Source of the DNA: Tissierellaceae bacterium
Lineage (GTDB): Bacteria; Bacillota; Clostridia; Tissierellales; Tissierellaceae
Direction of reading: 5' to 3'
NCBI GenBank assembly: GCA_029257065.1
Contig: JARIDA010000114.1
Span: 1 to 34,240, forward strand
DNA: 34,240 nucleotides
Shown here one piece after another: positions 8,757-18,445 of the stretch; within the stretch, counting starts at the first letter, position 1, and every line of letters begins with the position of its first letter. The notes beneath the pieces are model-generated. The model was given only the letters and a program-made list of their open reading frames with translations, ran no database searches and was not told the DNA's origin. Both the position numbers and the translations under genes were made by a program.

Positions 8757-9929
8757 TTATCTATTAAATGTTTCCCTATATTCTTTTTTAATCTCTTCTA
8801 ATAATTCCTTATCCTTTATAACATCCATACTAGTTGTAACTAGGGCATATATTGCCTCTGTCATTCCCTTGTATGCTGGTTCTTCTATAGTTGCCTCTGC
8901 AAATTCTACTGTATGAGCTGGGATATCCTTTCCCTCTTCTAAGATTGCAAAATAAGGATGAATTGATGGACATTTCTGACTAACATCTCCCATATCAAGT
9001 GATCCTGAAGGACTACCTGCTGCAACTATATTATCTATACCTATATCACTTAAATTTTTAAGATATATCTCTGATAGTTTTTGATTTGTCACTAAACTTT
9101 CATATGGCTTTTCAAAATAATCAATTTCTAATTTAGCCCCTGTTGCTAATGCTCCTGCTTTAGCACAATTAATAACTTTTTCAACTAATTCATCTATATA
9201 TCCCATTAGAGGAGTTCTTACATAAAACTGAGCTACAGCTCTATCTGGAACTATATTAGCTGCTTCTCCTCCATCTGTTATTACTCCATGAATTCTAGAA
9301 CTAGAATGTATATGTTCTCTTAATGCATTTATTCCATTAAAAGTTTGGATACAAGCATCCAATGCATTTATTCCATTTTCTGGACCTGATGCTGCATGAG
9401 CTGTTTGTCCTTTAAAAGTAAATTCTATAGGAGTTATTGCCAGTGAACTAGCACTTTCCTTATGACTAGAATTTGGATGTGCCATCATTGCTATATCCAC
9501 ATCATCAAATACACCTTCTTTTGCCATATCAACCTTAACACCACTGGTTTCTTCTGCTGGTGAACCTAAAACATAAATTTTTCCACCTAATTCATCTATA
9601 AATTTACTTAAAACAATTCCTGCACCTGTACTAACTGTTCCTAATATATTATGTCCACATCCGTGTCCTATTCCAGGAAGTGCGTCATATTCAACTAATA
9701 ATCCAATAGTAGGACCTTCTTTTCCACTGTCATAGACACCTTTAAAAGCTGTTTCAAAACCAATAAAATTCTCTTCGACTTCAAAGCCATGTTTTCTCAA
9801 TATTTCAATATGAGCTTTTGCTGATTTTACTTCTTTAAAACCTAATTCTGGATTTTCATATATATAATCACTTAATTGTATAAATTCATCTTTCAATTCC
9901 TCTATTTTTTTATTAACCTGTGTATTCAT
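8757..9929 (-). CDS. M20 family amidohydrolase/metallopeptidase
   Basis: M20 motifs (VEYDALPGIGHGCGHNILGT, GSPAEETSGVKVDM, MMAHPNSSH). Start moved to ATG at 9929 preceded by gaggagg RBS. Confidence 0.92.
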   Translation of the reverse strand: MNTQVNKKIEELKDEFIQLSDYIYENPELGFKEVKSAKAHIEILRKHGFEVEENFIGFETAFKGVYDSGKEGPTIGLLVEYDALPGIGHGCGHNILGTVSTGAGIVLSKFIDELGGKIYVLGSPAEETSGVKVDMAKEGVFDDVDIAMMAHPNSSHKESASSLAITPIEFTFKGQTAHAASGPENGINALDACIQTFNGINALREHIHSSSRIHGVITDGGEAANIVPDRAVAQFYVRTPLMGYIDELVEKVINCAKAGALATGAKLEIDYFEKPYESLVTNQKLSEIYLKNLSDIGIDNIVAAGSPSGSLDMGDVSQKCPSIHPYFAILEEGKDIPAHTVEFAEATIEEPAYKGMTEAIYALVTTSMDVIKDKELLEEIKKEYRETFNR

Positions 9930-9961
9930 ATAACTCCTCCTCATATAATATCCTATAAAGA

Positions 9962-9987
9962 GAAAGGATTGTTATAACAATCCTTTC
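9962..9987. repeat. Perfect 26-nt palindrome in yfcC-like/M20 intercistronic gap
   Basis: GAAAGGATTGTTA/TAACAATCCTTTC; weak T-tract on the minus strand. Confidence 0.8.
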
Positions 9988-10000
9988 ATCTAATCTTCTA

Positions 10001-11404
10001 TTAAAATGGTCCTAAATTTATATAGTGTGCTAAAACAATTAAAGCAAATGCTACTGTCATTAACATTGCAAATAATTTTCCTGAAAATTTAATCCAGTCA
10101 TTCCACTCTACATCTGCCATTCCAAGACAAGCCATTAGTGTTCCACCTGTAGGCCAGAAATAGTTAGTAAATCCATCACCATAGTTAAACATTGTTACCA
10201 TAACCTGTTGATTTATTCCTACTAATTCTCCTAATGGTTCTAATATAGGCATTAATATAACCGCTTTACCACTACCTGAAGTAACAAAGAAGTTAAATAT
10301 TACTATGGCTATATAAACCATTAATAGCATGGATATTGCTGTGAAATTATCAAGTGCATTTGCCAAGCTATAAACTGCTGTATCTATTATTTTTGCTTGA
10401 GTCATTAAAACCATTACTGCACGTGCAAGTCCTAATGTTATACAAGTTGGGAAAAGTCCAGCTGCTCCTTTACCAAATCTTCTACATGCCTCATTAGGCT
10501 CTATTCTAAGCATAAATGCTGCAAATACTGAGAACATTGCATATAGTGCGGATATATTTGAAAGTCCCCATCCCCAATTTATTGCTCCAATAGCTTGGAA
10601 TATAAATATAAATATCATTACTCCCAAAACAATTTTCATTGGTGTAGTAAATTCTATATCTATGTCCTCTACATCACCATAATTTCCATTATTATTTAAA
10701 TGATCATGACATATACTTTGAGATGGATCCTCTTTTATTTTCTTTGCATAATTTAATATATAAACAATTGTAATTATATTAAAAAGAACAAAACCCATAA
10801 AACGGAAACCTGATGCTGAGAATGTAGGTAGTCCAACTATTCCCTGTGCAACTCCTGTTGTATATAAGTTAAGTACTCCAGATGCGAATCCAACTGTAAT
10901 ACCCATCATCACAATTCCTAGACCAACAAATTTATCATAACCCATTCCCGTAACAACAGACACCAATAAGGGTATCATGGGTATGGTTTCCTCTGAGATT
11001 CCTGCCATTCCTAGTGATGAGAATGTTAATGTTAATACCACTATAATCGCTGTTTCCTTACCCTGTGATATCTTTAATAAAGACTGAATCCCTGCTTCTA
11101 TAGCACCAGATTGCTCTACTAAAAATATTCCTCCTGCAGCTATACAAAGCATTATTGCAATATCTGCAGATTGTACCATTCCTAAATGTAATGATTCAAA
11201 AAAGTCCATTACAGTTATTCGCTTTGCATCATCTACTCTTTCATATGTAGTAGGGTCTACTACCATCCTACCATTTTCATCTTCGATTCTTCCCATTTCC
11301 CCACTTGGAACTATATATGATAGCAATACTATAAATAACATTACACCAATCAACATTAAATATACGTGGGGCATCTTGATTCCCTGAGATTTTTTTTCTG
11401 TCAT
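10001..11404 (-). CDS. YfcC family carboxylate/peptide-type carrier
   Basis: KMPHVYLMLIGVMLFIVLLSYIVPSGEMGRIEDENGRMVVDPTTYERV resembles YfcC/DcuC-like carriers; multiple TMs; paired with M20 hydrolase. Confidence 0.82.
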   Translation of the reverse strand: MTEKKSQGIKMPHVYLMLIGVMLFIVLLSYIVPSGEMGRIEDENGRMVVDPTTYERVDDAKRITVMDFFESLHLGMVQSADIAIMLCIAAGGIFLVEQSGAIEAGIQSLLKISQGKETAIIVVLTLTFSSLGMAGISEETIPMIPLLVSVVTGMGYDKFVGLGIVMMGITVGFASGVLNLYTTGVAQGIVGLPTFSASGFRFMGFVLFNIITIVYILNYAKKIKEDPSQSICHDHLNNNGNYGDVEDIDIEFTTPMKIVLGVMIFIFIFQAIGAINWGWGLSNISALYAMFSVFAAFMLRIEPNEACRRFGKGAAGLFPTCITLGLARAVMVLMTQAKIIDTAVYSLANALDNFTAISMLLMVYIAIVIFNFFVTSGSGKAVILMPILEPLGELVGINQQVMVTMFNYGDGFTNYFWPTGGTLMACLGMADVEWNDWIKFSGKLFAMLMTVAFALIVLAHYINLGPF

Positions 11405-11600
11405 TTTAACTCTCCTTATTTTTTATTTTTTTATAATTCCTCTAAAAATCTAAAAGCTTGAATTTCACCTCCCAAAGATTATATTGGCAAGTTAATCATG
11501 TGTTTTTTGATTGTATATTAATTAACAAACCTTATTCATTATATCATAAAAGATAATTTATTCAAGATATTCCAAATTATTAGTTTCTTTAATAAAAACT

Positions 11601-11636
11601 AAAGCGATAAATCCCTATATAGAGATTTATCGCTTT
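11601..11636. terminator. Intrinsic terminator downstream of the NCS2 permease gene
   Basis: AAAGCGATAAATC/GATTTATCGCTTT with T-rich flanks. Confidence 0.85.
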
Positions 11637-11656
11637 ATATTTTTTAAAATTCAATT

Positions 11657-12976
11657 TTATAAGAATATTATTTTTCCTATAAATGCTATAACCAATAAAT
11701 ACATTACTAATGATACTTCTTTGTATTTTCCTGTTAATACTTTTAAGATTACATATGAGATCATCCCAAAAACAATTCCTTCAGCTATGCTATATGCAAA
11801 TGGCATCATAACAATTGTTAAAAATGCTGGTATTGCTTCTGTAAAATCATCTAAGTCTATTTCTTTTATTGGACTTAACATAAATAATCCTACTATTATA
11901 AGTGCTGGTGCTGTAGCTTCTGTTGGTATTATACTGAATATTGGTGAGAAAAATAATGCAAGTCCAAACATGGCAGCTGTTGAAACTGCTGTTAAACCCG
12001 TTCTCCCTCCATCCGCTACTCCTGAAGCTGACTCAACAAAAGTTGTTACTGTGGATGTACCTAAGCAAGCTCCTGCTATAGTACCAACCGCATCTGCTAA
12101 TAGGGCTTCTTTTACTTTTGGTAAATTTCCATCCTCATCTAACATATCTGCTTTTGATGCTACTCCTATAAGAGTTCCCACTGTGTCAAATACATCTACA
12201 AATAGAAATGTAAATACAACAATCCACATATCTGCTGTAAATATTTTATTCCATTCAAATTTGAACATAACCTCTCTCATGGAAGGTGGCATTTGCATTA
12301 TTCCAGTAGGCATTTCCGTTATTCCTAAGGGTATTCCTATTAATGTAGTTGATATTATTCCTATTAGTAATGCCCCTTTAACATCTTTAGAGAGTAGTAT
12401 ACCCGTTATTAATAATCCTGCTAAAGTAAGTAATACTCCTGCTGATTTTAAAGATCCTAATGCCAGTATTGTTCCATCACCTTGGAGTACAATTCCAGAA
12501 CCTGAAAAACCTATAAGAGCTATAAATAGTCCGATTCCCACTGATACTGCTTTTTTCAAATTAAAAGGAATTGCATTAAATATGGCTTCCCTAAATCCTA
12601 CTAGTGATAATAAAATAAATACTATACCCTCTAGAAATACTGCTGTTAGTGCAAATTCCCATGTCATTCCCATATTTTTTACAACTGTAAAAGTAAAAAA
12701 TGCATTAAGTCCCATGCCTGGTGCTAATCCAAACGGATAATTAGCATATACCCCCATAATAAATGTTGCTATCATTGCAGATATTGCAGTTGCTGTGAAA
12801 ACTCCACCCCAATCCATACCTGTTCCAGATAACATATCTGGATTTACAGCTAGAATATATCCCATTGTCATAAATGTGGTTATTCCTGCCATAATTTCAG
12901 TTCTAACATTTGTGCCATTTTCCTTTAGCTTAAATCTTCTTTCTAAAAAACCAAGATTTTCTCCTTTTCCAGGCAA
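11657..12976 (-). CDS. NCS2 family nucleobase permease (AzgA/PbuG-like)
   Basis: Motifs TEIMAGITTFMTMGYILAVNP, NYPFGLAPGMGLNAFF, LFVDVFDTVGTLIGVA. TTG at 12976 better spaced from GGAGG than the tracked ATG. Confidence 0.93.
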   Translation of the reverse strand: MPGKGENLGFLERRFKLKENGTNVRTEIMAGITTFMTMGYILAVNPDMLSGTGMDWGGVFTATAISAMIATFIMGVYANYPFGLAPGMGLNAFFTFTVVKNMGMTWEFALTAVFLEGIVFILLSLVGFREAIFNAIPFNLKKAVSVGIGLFIALIGFSGSGIVLQGDGTILALGSLKSAGVLLTLAGLLITGILLSKDVKGALLIGIISTTLIGIPLGITEMPTGIMQMPPSMREVMFKFEWNKIFTADMWIVVFTFLFVDVFDTVGTLIGVASKADMLDEDGNLPKVKEALLADAVGTIAGACLGTSTVTTFVESASGVADGGRTGLTAVSTAAMFGLALFFSPIFSIIPTEATAPALIIVGLFMLSPIKEIDLDDFTEAIPAFLTIVMMPFAYSIAEGIVFGMISYVILKVLTGKYKEVSLVMYLLVIAFIGKIIFL

Positions 12977-13200
12977 ACAAATCATCCTCCTTATTTAGTT
13001 TATTCTACTATGAATAGTCTACCATAAAGAGAAAGTTATAAAAAGGATATTATTCAAATTAATATTAGATTTAACTTATAAATTTTAATGCTAGTATTAG
13101 ACCTATTTTTAGAGTGTTTTATTTGATAACAATTATTATTTTTTATGATATAATATAATTCTAGGTAATTATGCCTAAATTTATATTAGAAGGTGATTTT

Positions 13201-14604
13201 TTGGAAACAGAAGTAAAACAGTCCAACAGACTGGGAGAGGAGTCTATTAAGAGTTTACTTATAGAATTCTCTATACCTGCTATCATAGGAATGTTAGTTA
13301 ATGCTCTCTATAATATTGTAGATAGAATATTCATTGGTAGAGGTGTAGGAGAATTAGCTATTGGTGGGATTTTTGTAGGTATGCCTATAAGTATTATTAT
13401 TCTTGCATTTTCCATGTTGGTTGGTGTGGGCGGTAATACACTTGTATCCATTCGTTTAGGACAAGATAGAAAAGATGATGCTGAGAAAATCATAGCTAAT
13501 TCTTTAACATTATTAGTTATTATATCCTTAATACTTACAGTAATTGGAATTATATTTTTAGAACCTATCCTTTTGGCTTTTGGAGCTACAGAAGGTAATC
13601 TAGTTTATGCCATGGATTATATGAGAATTATATTGTTTGGATTAATTTTTCAAATGGTAGGCTTTGGACTAAATAACTTTATAAGAGGAGAAGGTAATCC
13701 TAAAGTTGCAATGATGACCATGTTAATAGGTGCTGCAATTAATATTATTTTAGATCCAATTTTAATTATTAAAATGAATATGGGAGTTAAGGGTGCAGCT
13801 TATGCAACTATAATTTCTCAAGCAGTTACAAGTATCTGGGTATTATGGTATTTTATTGGTGGAAATAGTTTCTTAAGTTTAAAACTAGAAAACATGAGAT
13901 TAAAAATGGATAGGGTTAAGGAAATATTTGTAATAGGGTTCTCTCCATTTAGTATGCAGTTAGCATCTAGTTTAGTAACAGTTCTTTTAAATAAGAGTTT
14001 AAGTGTTTATGGTGGAGAATTAGCAATTTCCAGTATGAGTGTTATCCAAAGTATTAATATGATGATTTTAATGCCAGTATTTGGTATTAATCAGGGAGTT
14101 CAGCCTATAATGGGTTATAATTATGGAGCTAAAAAATATGATAGATTAAAAGAATCCTTTAAATATGCAGCTATTGCTGCTACTGGAATAACTACGCTAG
14201 GCTTTTTACTAGGACAGTTATTCCCAGTTCAAGTGTTTAAATTATTCCTATCAGACCCAGTAGGACTTGCAAAAATAACAGAAATTGGAGTTCCTGGTCT
14301 TAGGATACATTTAGCAGCTATACCAATTGTTGGTTTTCAAGTAATAGGTTCCAATTTTTTCCAAGCTACTGAACAACCTAAACATGCAATGTTTTTAAGT
14401 CTATCTAGACAGGTATTAATCTTAATTCCTACAATATTAATTCTTCCTAATCTTTTTGGTCTAGGAGTCCTTGGTGTTTGGTTAGCTGTACCAATTTCAG
14501 ATATGGTTGCAACCATCTTAACTGCTATACTATTAAAGATGAATTTTAAAGATTTAGATGAGAAAATAGAAAATCAAGAATTCAAAAAATTAAATAATTA
14601 TTAA
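13201..14604 (+). CDS. MATE family efflux transporter
   Basis: MATE fold motifs (PAIIGMLVNALYNIVDRIFIGRGVGELAIGG; NQGVQPIMGYNYGAKKYDR). Likely TTG start at 13201 behind agaaggtg. Confidence 0.94.
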   Translation: METEVKQSNRLGEESIKSLLIEFSIPAIIGMLVNALYNIVDRIFIGRGVGELAIGGIFVGMPISIIILAFSMLVGVGGNTLVSIRLGQDRKDDAEKIIANSLTLLVIISLILTVIGIIFLEPILLAFGATEGNLVYAMDYMRIILFGLIFQMVGFGLNNFIRGEGNPKVAMMTMLIGAAINIILDPILIIKMNMGVKGAAYATIISQAVTSIWVLWYFIGGNSFLSLKLENMRLKMDRVKEIFVIGFSPFSMQLASSLVTVLLNKSLSVYGGELAISSMSVIQSINMMILMPVFGINQGVQPIMGYNYGAKKYDRLKESFKYAAIAATGITTLGFLLGQLFPVQVFKLFLSDPVGLAKITEIGVPGLRIHLAAIPIVGFQVIGSNFFQATEQPKHAMFLSLSRQVLILIPTILILPNLFGLGVLGVWLAVPISDMVATILTAILLKMNFKDLDEKIENQEFKKLNNY

Positions 14605-14612
14605 TTTCAAAT

Positions 14613-14641
14613 AAAAAATGATCCTCAAAGGATCATTTTTT
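14613..14641. terminator. Bidirectional intrinsic terminator between MATE and NUDIX genes
   Basis: AAAAAATGATCC tcaaa GGATCATTTTTT; overlaps the NUDIX stop codon. Confidence 0.88.
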
Positions 14642-15244
14642 TATTATATTTATAAAGTTTTTTGTCATTCTTGCAGTAAATCCCCATATAACATATTCAT
14701 CATATTTATAAAAATAAATTTTATCCGTAACTTCTCCCCAATTATAATTCTCTCCATTTGGTATTAGATTATATGGGAATTCTCTAGATATATTTCTCTC
14801 ATACTTTATTTTGTAAACATCTGGGTCTTCTTCTATCAAAAATTTTAAAGGAACAGTAAATACATGATCCACTTCATCTGGATTTGGATCCATATTTTCC
14901 AACTTAATATTGGTTAATTCTCCTACAAAACAATGTATCTTGATATTTCCCGATACTAAGAAATCTACTTCTCCTATTATATTTATATTTTCTTCTAATA
15001 TTCCTAATTCTTCCCTAGTCTCTCTAATTGCAGCTTGCATATATGTCTCATTCTGTTCTACAGCACCACCGGGAAATGATATTTCCCCAGGTTGGGTTTC
15101 CATATGCTTGGATCTTAATTCATATAATATTCTCCATTCTCCTGATATATTTATAAGAGGTATGAGAACAGAATATTCATTTTTTACACCTATAGGATTT
15201 ACATGCCTATTTCGTACTTTTTCTTCTATATCATCTATTTTCAA
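14633..15244 (-). CDS. NUDIX hydrolase, CoA pyrophosphatase-like
   Basis: PGEISFPGGAVEQNETYMQAAIRETREELGI contains a Nudix box; TTG start. Confidence 0.92.
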   Translation of the reverse strand: MKIDDIEEKVRNRHVNPIGVKNEYSVLIPLINISGEWRILYELRSKHMETQPGEISFPGGAVEQNETYMQAAIRETREELGILEENINIIGEVDFLVSGNIKIHCFVGELTNIKLENMDPNPDEVDHVFTVPLKFLIEEDPDVYKIKYERNISREFPYNLIPNGENYNWGEVTDKIYFYKYDEYVIWGFTARMTKNFINIIKK

Positions 15245-15257
15245 ATCATATCTTCCT

Positions 15258-16460
15258 TTACTCTTTTTTAAATATAATATTGGATATTCTCAATACTGTA
15301 TCTTCCTTATTTAATATAGGTATTAATTCTACTTTCTCTTTTATCTTTTCTATTATTCCGTTACTGTCTAATCTGTGATTAATTATCTTTTCACTAACTA
15401 GTTTTATAAATTCTTCTAAATCATATATTCGAAATCTTTCAATTTTAAGATTTTCTGCTCTTATTTCTAATATTTTTATAAATATATCTTCATAATTATA
15501 ACTATTACCCAAATCTAAATATAATGCTAATTTAGGTATTATCTCTTCAAATAGTAATCTATTTTTATTTTTATTATAAATATTTAATATTTTTCCAATT
15601 TGCATTACATCTTCATAAGATATGTCTGCAAAAAAATAAAAATAATAATCTTCTTCATATATAGATTCTAAATAATATTTATCTCCCTTTAAATCTCTTA
15701 ATTGTTTTAACGCATCATAATATCCTAATTTCATATTATATCGACTACGAACTGGATCAAACTCAAAAAACGATCCTAAATCTTCACTAGGTTGAATAAT
15801 TATATAGTCTTCTTCTGGCATATCTATTTTTTTCACTAGTCCTGTTCCAAATATACGAACCAATATAAACTTATTATATCCTTTACCCTTTAACATACTA
15901 AAGGGTAGATTATCATGAAAAGCTCCATCCAAATAAAATGATCCATCCATTTTTTCAGATTTAAATATAGGCAAATAAGAGCTGGCCAATAAATACTTTT
16001 TAAGGTCTCCCTCCGGAATTTCTTCAATGAATATTTCAACAGATTCCATATTTGAAACATTTACAGTTACAATCCCTAAGTCTTTTCCAGAATTCCTTAT
16101 CTTTTCCTCATCTATGTATTCATTTAGCATCTCTTTTAAAGGCGTAATATCAAAACCTCTATCCTTAATTATATCTTTTATTTTAATACCTAAAAAAGAC
16201 ATATCCTTTAATCCTACTTTCAGATTTTCTAATCTCTTTATTTCAGATTCATCAGCTTTTACTACCATGGAAAAATCTAAATTTTCCCATAAATATTTTG
16301 CCTTCATATAGTCACCTTGTAATAATAAAGCTCCATTTAAAGCTCCTATTGAAGTTCCAGCTATTCCATCTATTTCTATTCCTTCATCTAATAATGCTTC
16401 GTATACACCTATTTGATAAGAACCCTTTGTTCCTCCACCTTCTAGTACTAATCCCAGCAT
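15258..16460 (-). CDS. Patatin-like phospholipase family protein
   Basis: GGGTKGSYQIGVYEAL, catalytic GTSIG, and DGAF dyad motif. Confidence 0.93.
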   Translation of the reverse strand: MLGLVLEGGGTKGSYQIGVYEALLDEGIEIDGIAGTSIGALNGALLLQGDYMKAKYLWENLDFSMVVKADESEIKRLENLKVGLKDMSFLGIKIKDIIKDRGFDITPLKEMLNEYIDEEKIRNSGKDLGIVTVNVSNMESVEIFIEEIPEGDLKKYLLASSYLPIFKSEKMDGSFYLDGAFHDNLPFSMLKGKGYNKFILVRIFGTGLVKKIDMPEEDYIIIQPSEDLGSFFEFDPVRSRYNMKLGYYDALKQLRDLKGDKYYLESIYEEDYYFYFFADISYEDVMQIGKILNIYNKNKNRLLFEEIIPKLALYLDLGNSYNYEDIFIKILEIRAENLKIERFRIYDLEEFIKLVSEKIINHRLDSNGIIEKIKEKVELIPILNKEDTVLRISNIIFKKE

Positions 16461-16558
16461 AACAGCACCTCTTTTCTATTAAATTATAATATAATTTTCA
16501 ATAGATAGATATATATTTATATGATATCATTTTATAATACTAATAAAGGAGAGATAAT

Positions 16559-16981
16559 ATGAGAAAATCTTGGAAAGAATATTTTATGGATATTACAAAA
16601 ATAGTTGCCACTAGATCTACCTGTGATCGAGCTATGGTTGGATGTTTAATTGTCAATGATGACAATCGTATAGTCTCAAGTGGTTACAATGGATCTGTTT
16701 CTGGAAATCCTCACTGTGATGATATAGGACATACTATGAGAGATGGGCATTGTATTGCAACTATACATGCGGAAATGAATGCTATTCTCTATTGTGCAAG
16801 AGAAGGAATTTCCATTCAGAATTGTACTGCATATGTAACTCATTTCCCTTGTTTGAATTGTACTAAAGCATTAATCCAAGCAGGTATTAAAAGTGTCTAT
16901 TACTCAAATGATTATAGAGTTGATGATTATGCTGTAGAACTGCTGGAAAAGAATAATATTCCATTTGAAAAAATTAGCTAA
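16559..16981 (+). CDS. dCMP deaminase family protein (ComEB-like)
   Basis: HAEMNAI and PCLNC-type zinc deaminase motifs. Confidence 0.93.
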   Translation: MRKSWKEYFMDITKIVATRSTCDRAMVGCLIVNDDNRIVSSGYNGSVSGNPHCDDIGHTMRDGHCIATIHAEMNAILYCAREGISIQNCTAYVTHFPCLNCTKALIQAGIKSVYYSNDYRVDDYAVELLEKNNIPFEKIS

Positions 16982-17001
16982 AGAGCCTCTTTAGCTAATT
17001 T
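16971..17001. terminator. Terminator-like palindrome within the overlapping convergent 3' ends of dCMP deaminase and RNase H genes
   Basis: 15-bp perfect arms AAATTAGCTAAAGAG/CTCTTTAGCTAATTT, 1-nt centre; TTTTTT follows on the minus strand. Confidence 0.8.
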
Positions 17002-17637
17002 ATCAGCTTCTTCGTTATATTTTATTCCTGCATGAGCTTCTACTTTAATAAATATTACATTTAGTTTTTCTTTTATTTCATCATAGAACTGCTTATATTT
17101 TCTTGTTCCAGATTTATTTGTTTTCCATCTACCCTCAGCCCATTCTTCTATTCCCTTATAATCATAATGTAAATATAAAGAATCTTTACCTTCTTCCACT
17201 GCTATTTTCATAGCTTCCATTGCACCACGTAACTCTCCTGAAACATTTCTCATCTCAGCAAATTCCTTATCGGATTCTCTACCATTATATGTCCTCTTAC
17301 CTTTATTAGTAATATAAACCACACCATAGCTATAGGTAAAAGTATCTAGATCAAAACTACCATCTACATAGGCTATTACCTGACCATCTTCTAGTGGAAT
17401 ATCTTCTAAGTATCCCTTTTCTTCCATTTCATACTTTAAACTATTTTTAGTCTTATTTTCATTATCTTTTATAAATCTATTTGCTTCCTCATGTGTTTTA
17501 AATTTTTTATATATGGCTCCTGAAAATCCTTTTACCTGTGATTCACATTTTGCCCATGTTGAATATATTCCAATATTTCTTCCCTTTTTAACCGCATAAT
17601 ATGCCAATATATCACCTTTTCTAATTATTTTATCCAC
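16978..17637 (-). CDS. Viroplasmin-domain ribonuclease H family protein
   Basis: N-terminal YYAVKKGRNIGIYSTWAKCESQVKGFSGAIYKKFKTHEEA (viroplasmin) plus RNase HI domain (AYVDGSFD, ELRGAMEAM, VEAHAG...NEEADKLA); GTG start. Confidence 0.93.
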   Translation of the reverse strand: MDKIIRKGDILAYYAVKKGRNIGIYSTWAKCESQVKGFSGAIYKKFKTHEEANRFIKDNENKTKNSLKYEMEEKGYLEDIPLEDGQVIAYVDGSFDLDTFTYSYGVVYITNKGKRTYNGRESDKEFAEMRNVSGELRGAMEAMKIAVEEGKDSLYLHYDYKGIEEWAEGRWKTNKSGTRKYKQFYDEIKEKLNVIFIKVEAHAGIKYNEEADKLAKEAL

Positions 17638-18293
17638 TCAATTACTTGTTCAAAGTTTCTTCTCTTTCTTTCACTTATATTTTCCTCTTTATTATATCCA
17701 AAACTCATTATGCTTGATACTCCAAAATCATTTTTATTCAATAAATTTTCATGTTCTAAATAACTTTCAAGTTTATCCCTATTAAATCCTTCAACTGGAC
17801 AAGAAGATATTCCCAAATATGATGCAGCTACCAACATATTGGATAAAGCTATATAACTTTGTTTACTACTCCAATAGAACAGGTCTTTATCATCTTCTGA
17901 AATCTTGAAATCATCTTCTAAAAATATTTTATATCTATCCAATCTCATATTAATTTTATCCATTGATACTTCTTGAATTTCTTCTATAATATATCTAACA
18001 TATTCTGAATCATATCTTATATGTTTACTCTTCCTGGCCAATATTATAACCATATAACTTCCCATAGAACTTTCTTTTTCCATACCCCAAGATTGATTAT
18101 AAATCTGTTTTTTTATATATTCATTTTTTATAACTAGAAATTTCCAAGGCTCTAGTCCAAATGAGCTAGGTGACAATCTTCCCACCTCTAAAATTGTTCT
18201 CATATCACTCTCTGATACTTGTCTATCATTATCAAATTCTGAACACAAATTTATATGATTAAAAAATTCTATAACTTGATCCGATTTATTCAT
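17625..18293 (-). CDS. Nitroreductase family protein
   Basis: LEVGRLSPSSFGLEPWKFLVI and C-terminal nitroreductase features. Confidence 0.9.
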   Translation of the reverse strand: MNKSDQVIEFFNHINLCSEFDNDRQVSESDMRTILEVGRLSPSSFGLEPWKFLVIKNEYIKKQIYNQSWGMEKESSMGSYMVIILARKSKHIRYDSEYVRYIIEEIQEVSMDKINMRLDRYKIFLEDDFKISEDDKDLFYWSSKQSYIALSNMLVAASYLGISSCPVEGFNRDKLESYLEHENLLNKNDFGVSSIMSFGYNKEENISERKRRNFEQVIEWIK

Positions 18294-18409
18294 AAGTTTT
18301 ACCTCCCATAAGCTTTACTATAAGTATATATACCCTATTATTTTCATCTAATTCTTTTAAAAGGTTTATTCTTTTTAGTAAATCTCTATAATAATTTACG
18401 TAGAGGTAA

Positions 18410-18437
18410 AAAAAGGACTGATTTCTCAGTCCTTTTT
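18410..18437. terminator. Intrinsic terminator downstream of pgpA-like gene
   Basis: AAAAAGGACTGA tttc TCAGTCCTTTTT. Confidence 0.88.
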
Positions 18438-18445
18438 AAATTATT

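Noticed and set aside
11430-11480. Tiny minus-strand ORF (GTG AAA TTC AAG CTT TTA GAT TTT TAG) near a GGGAGG upstream of the yfcC-like gene
   Set aside because: The putative RBS directly abuts the GTG, leaving no workable spacing; likely chance.
11721-12740. 339-aa plus-strand ORF antisense to the NCS2 permease gene
   Set aside because: Ser/Pro/Asn/Ile-rich composition typical of antisense translation of a membrane protein; no RBS or recognisable domain; the opposite strand encodes a clear NCS2 protein.
12977-13200. Possible purine riboswitch upstream of the NCS2 permease
   Set aside because: Looked for the conserved purine-aptamer core on the minus strand; not found.
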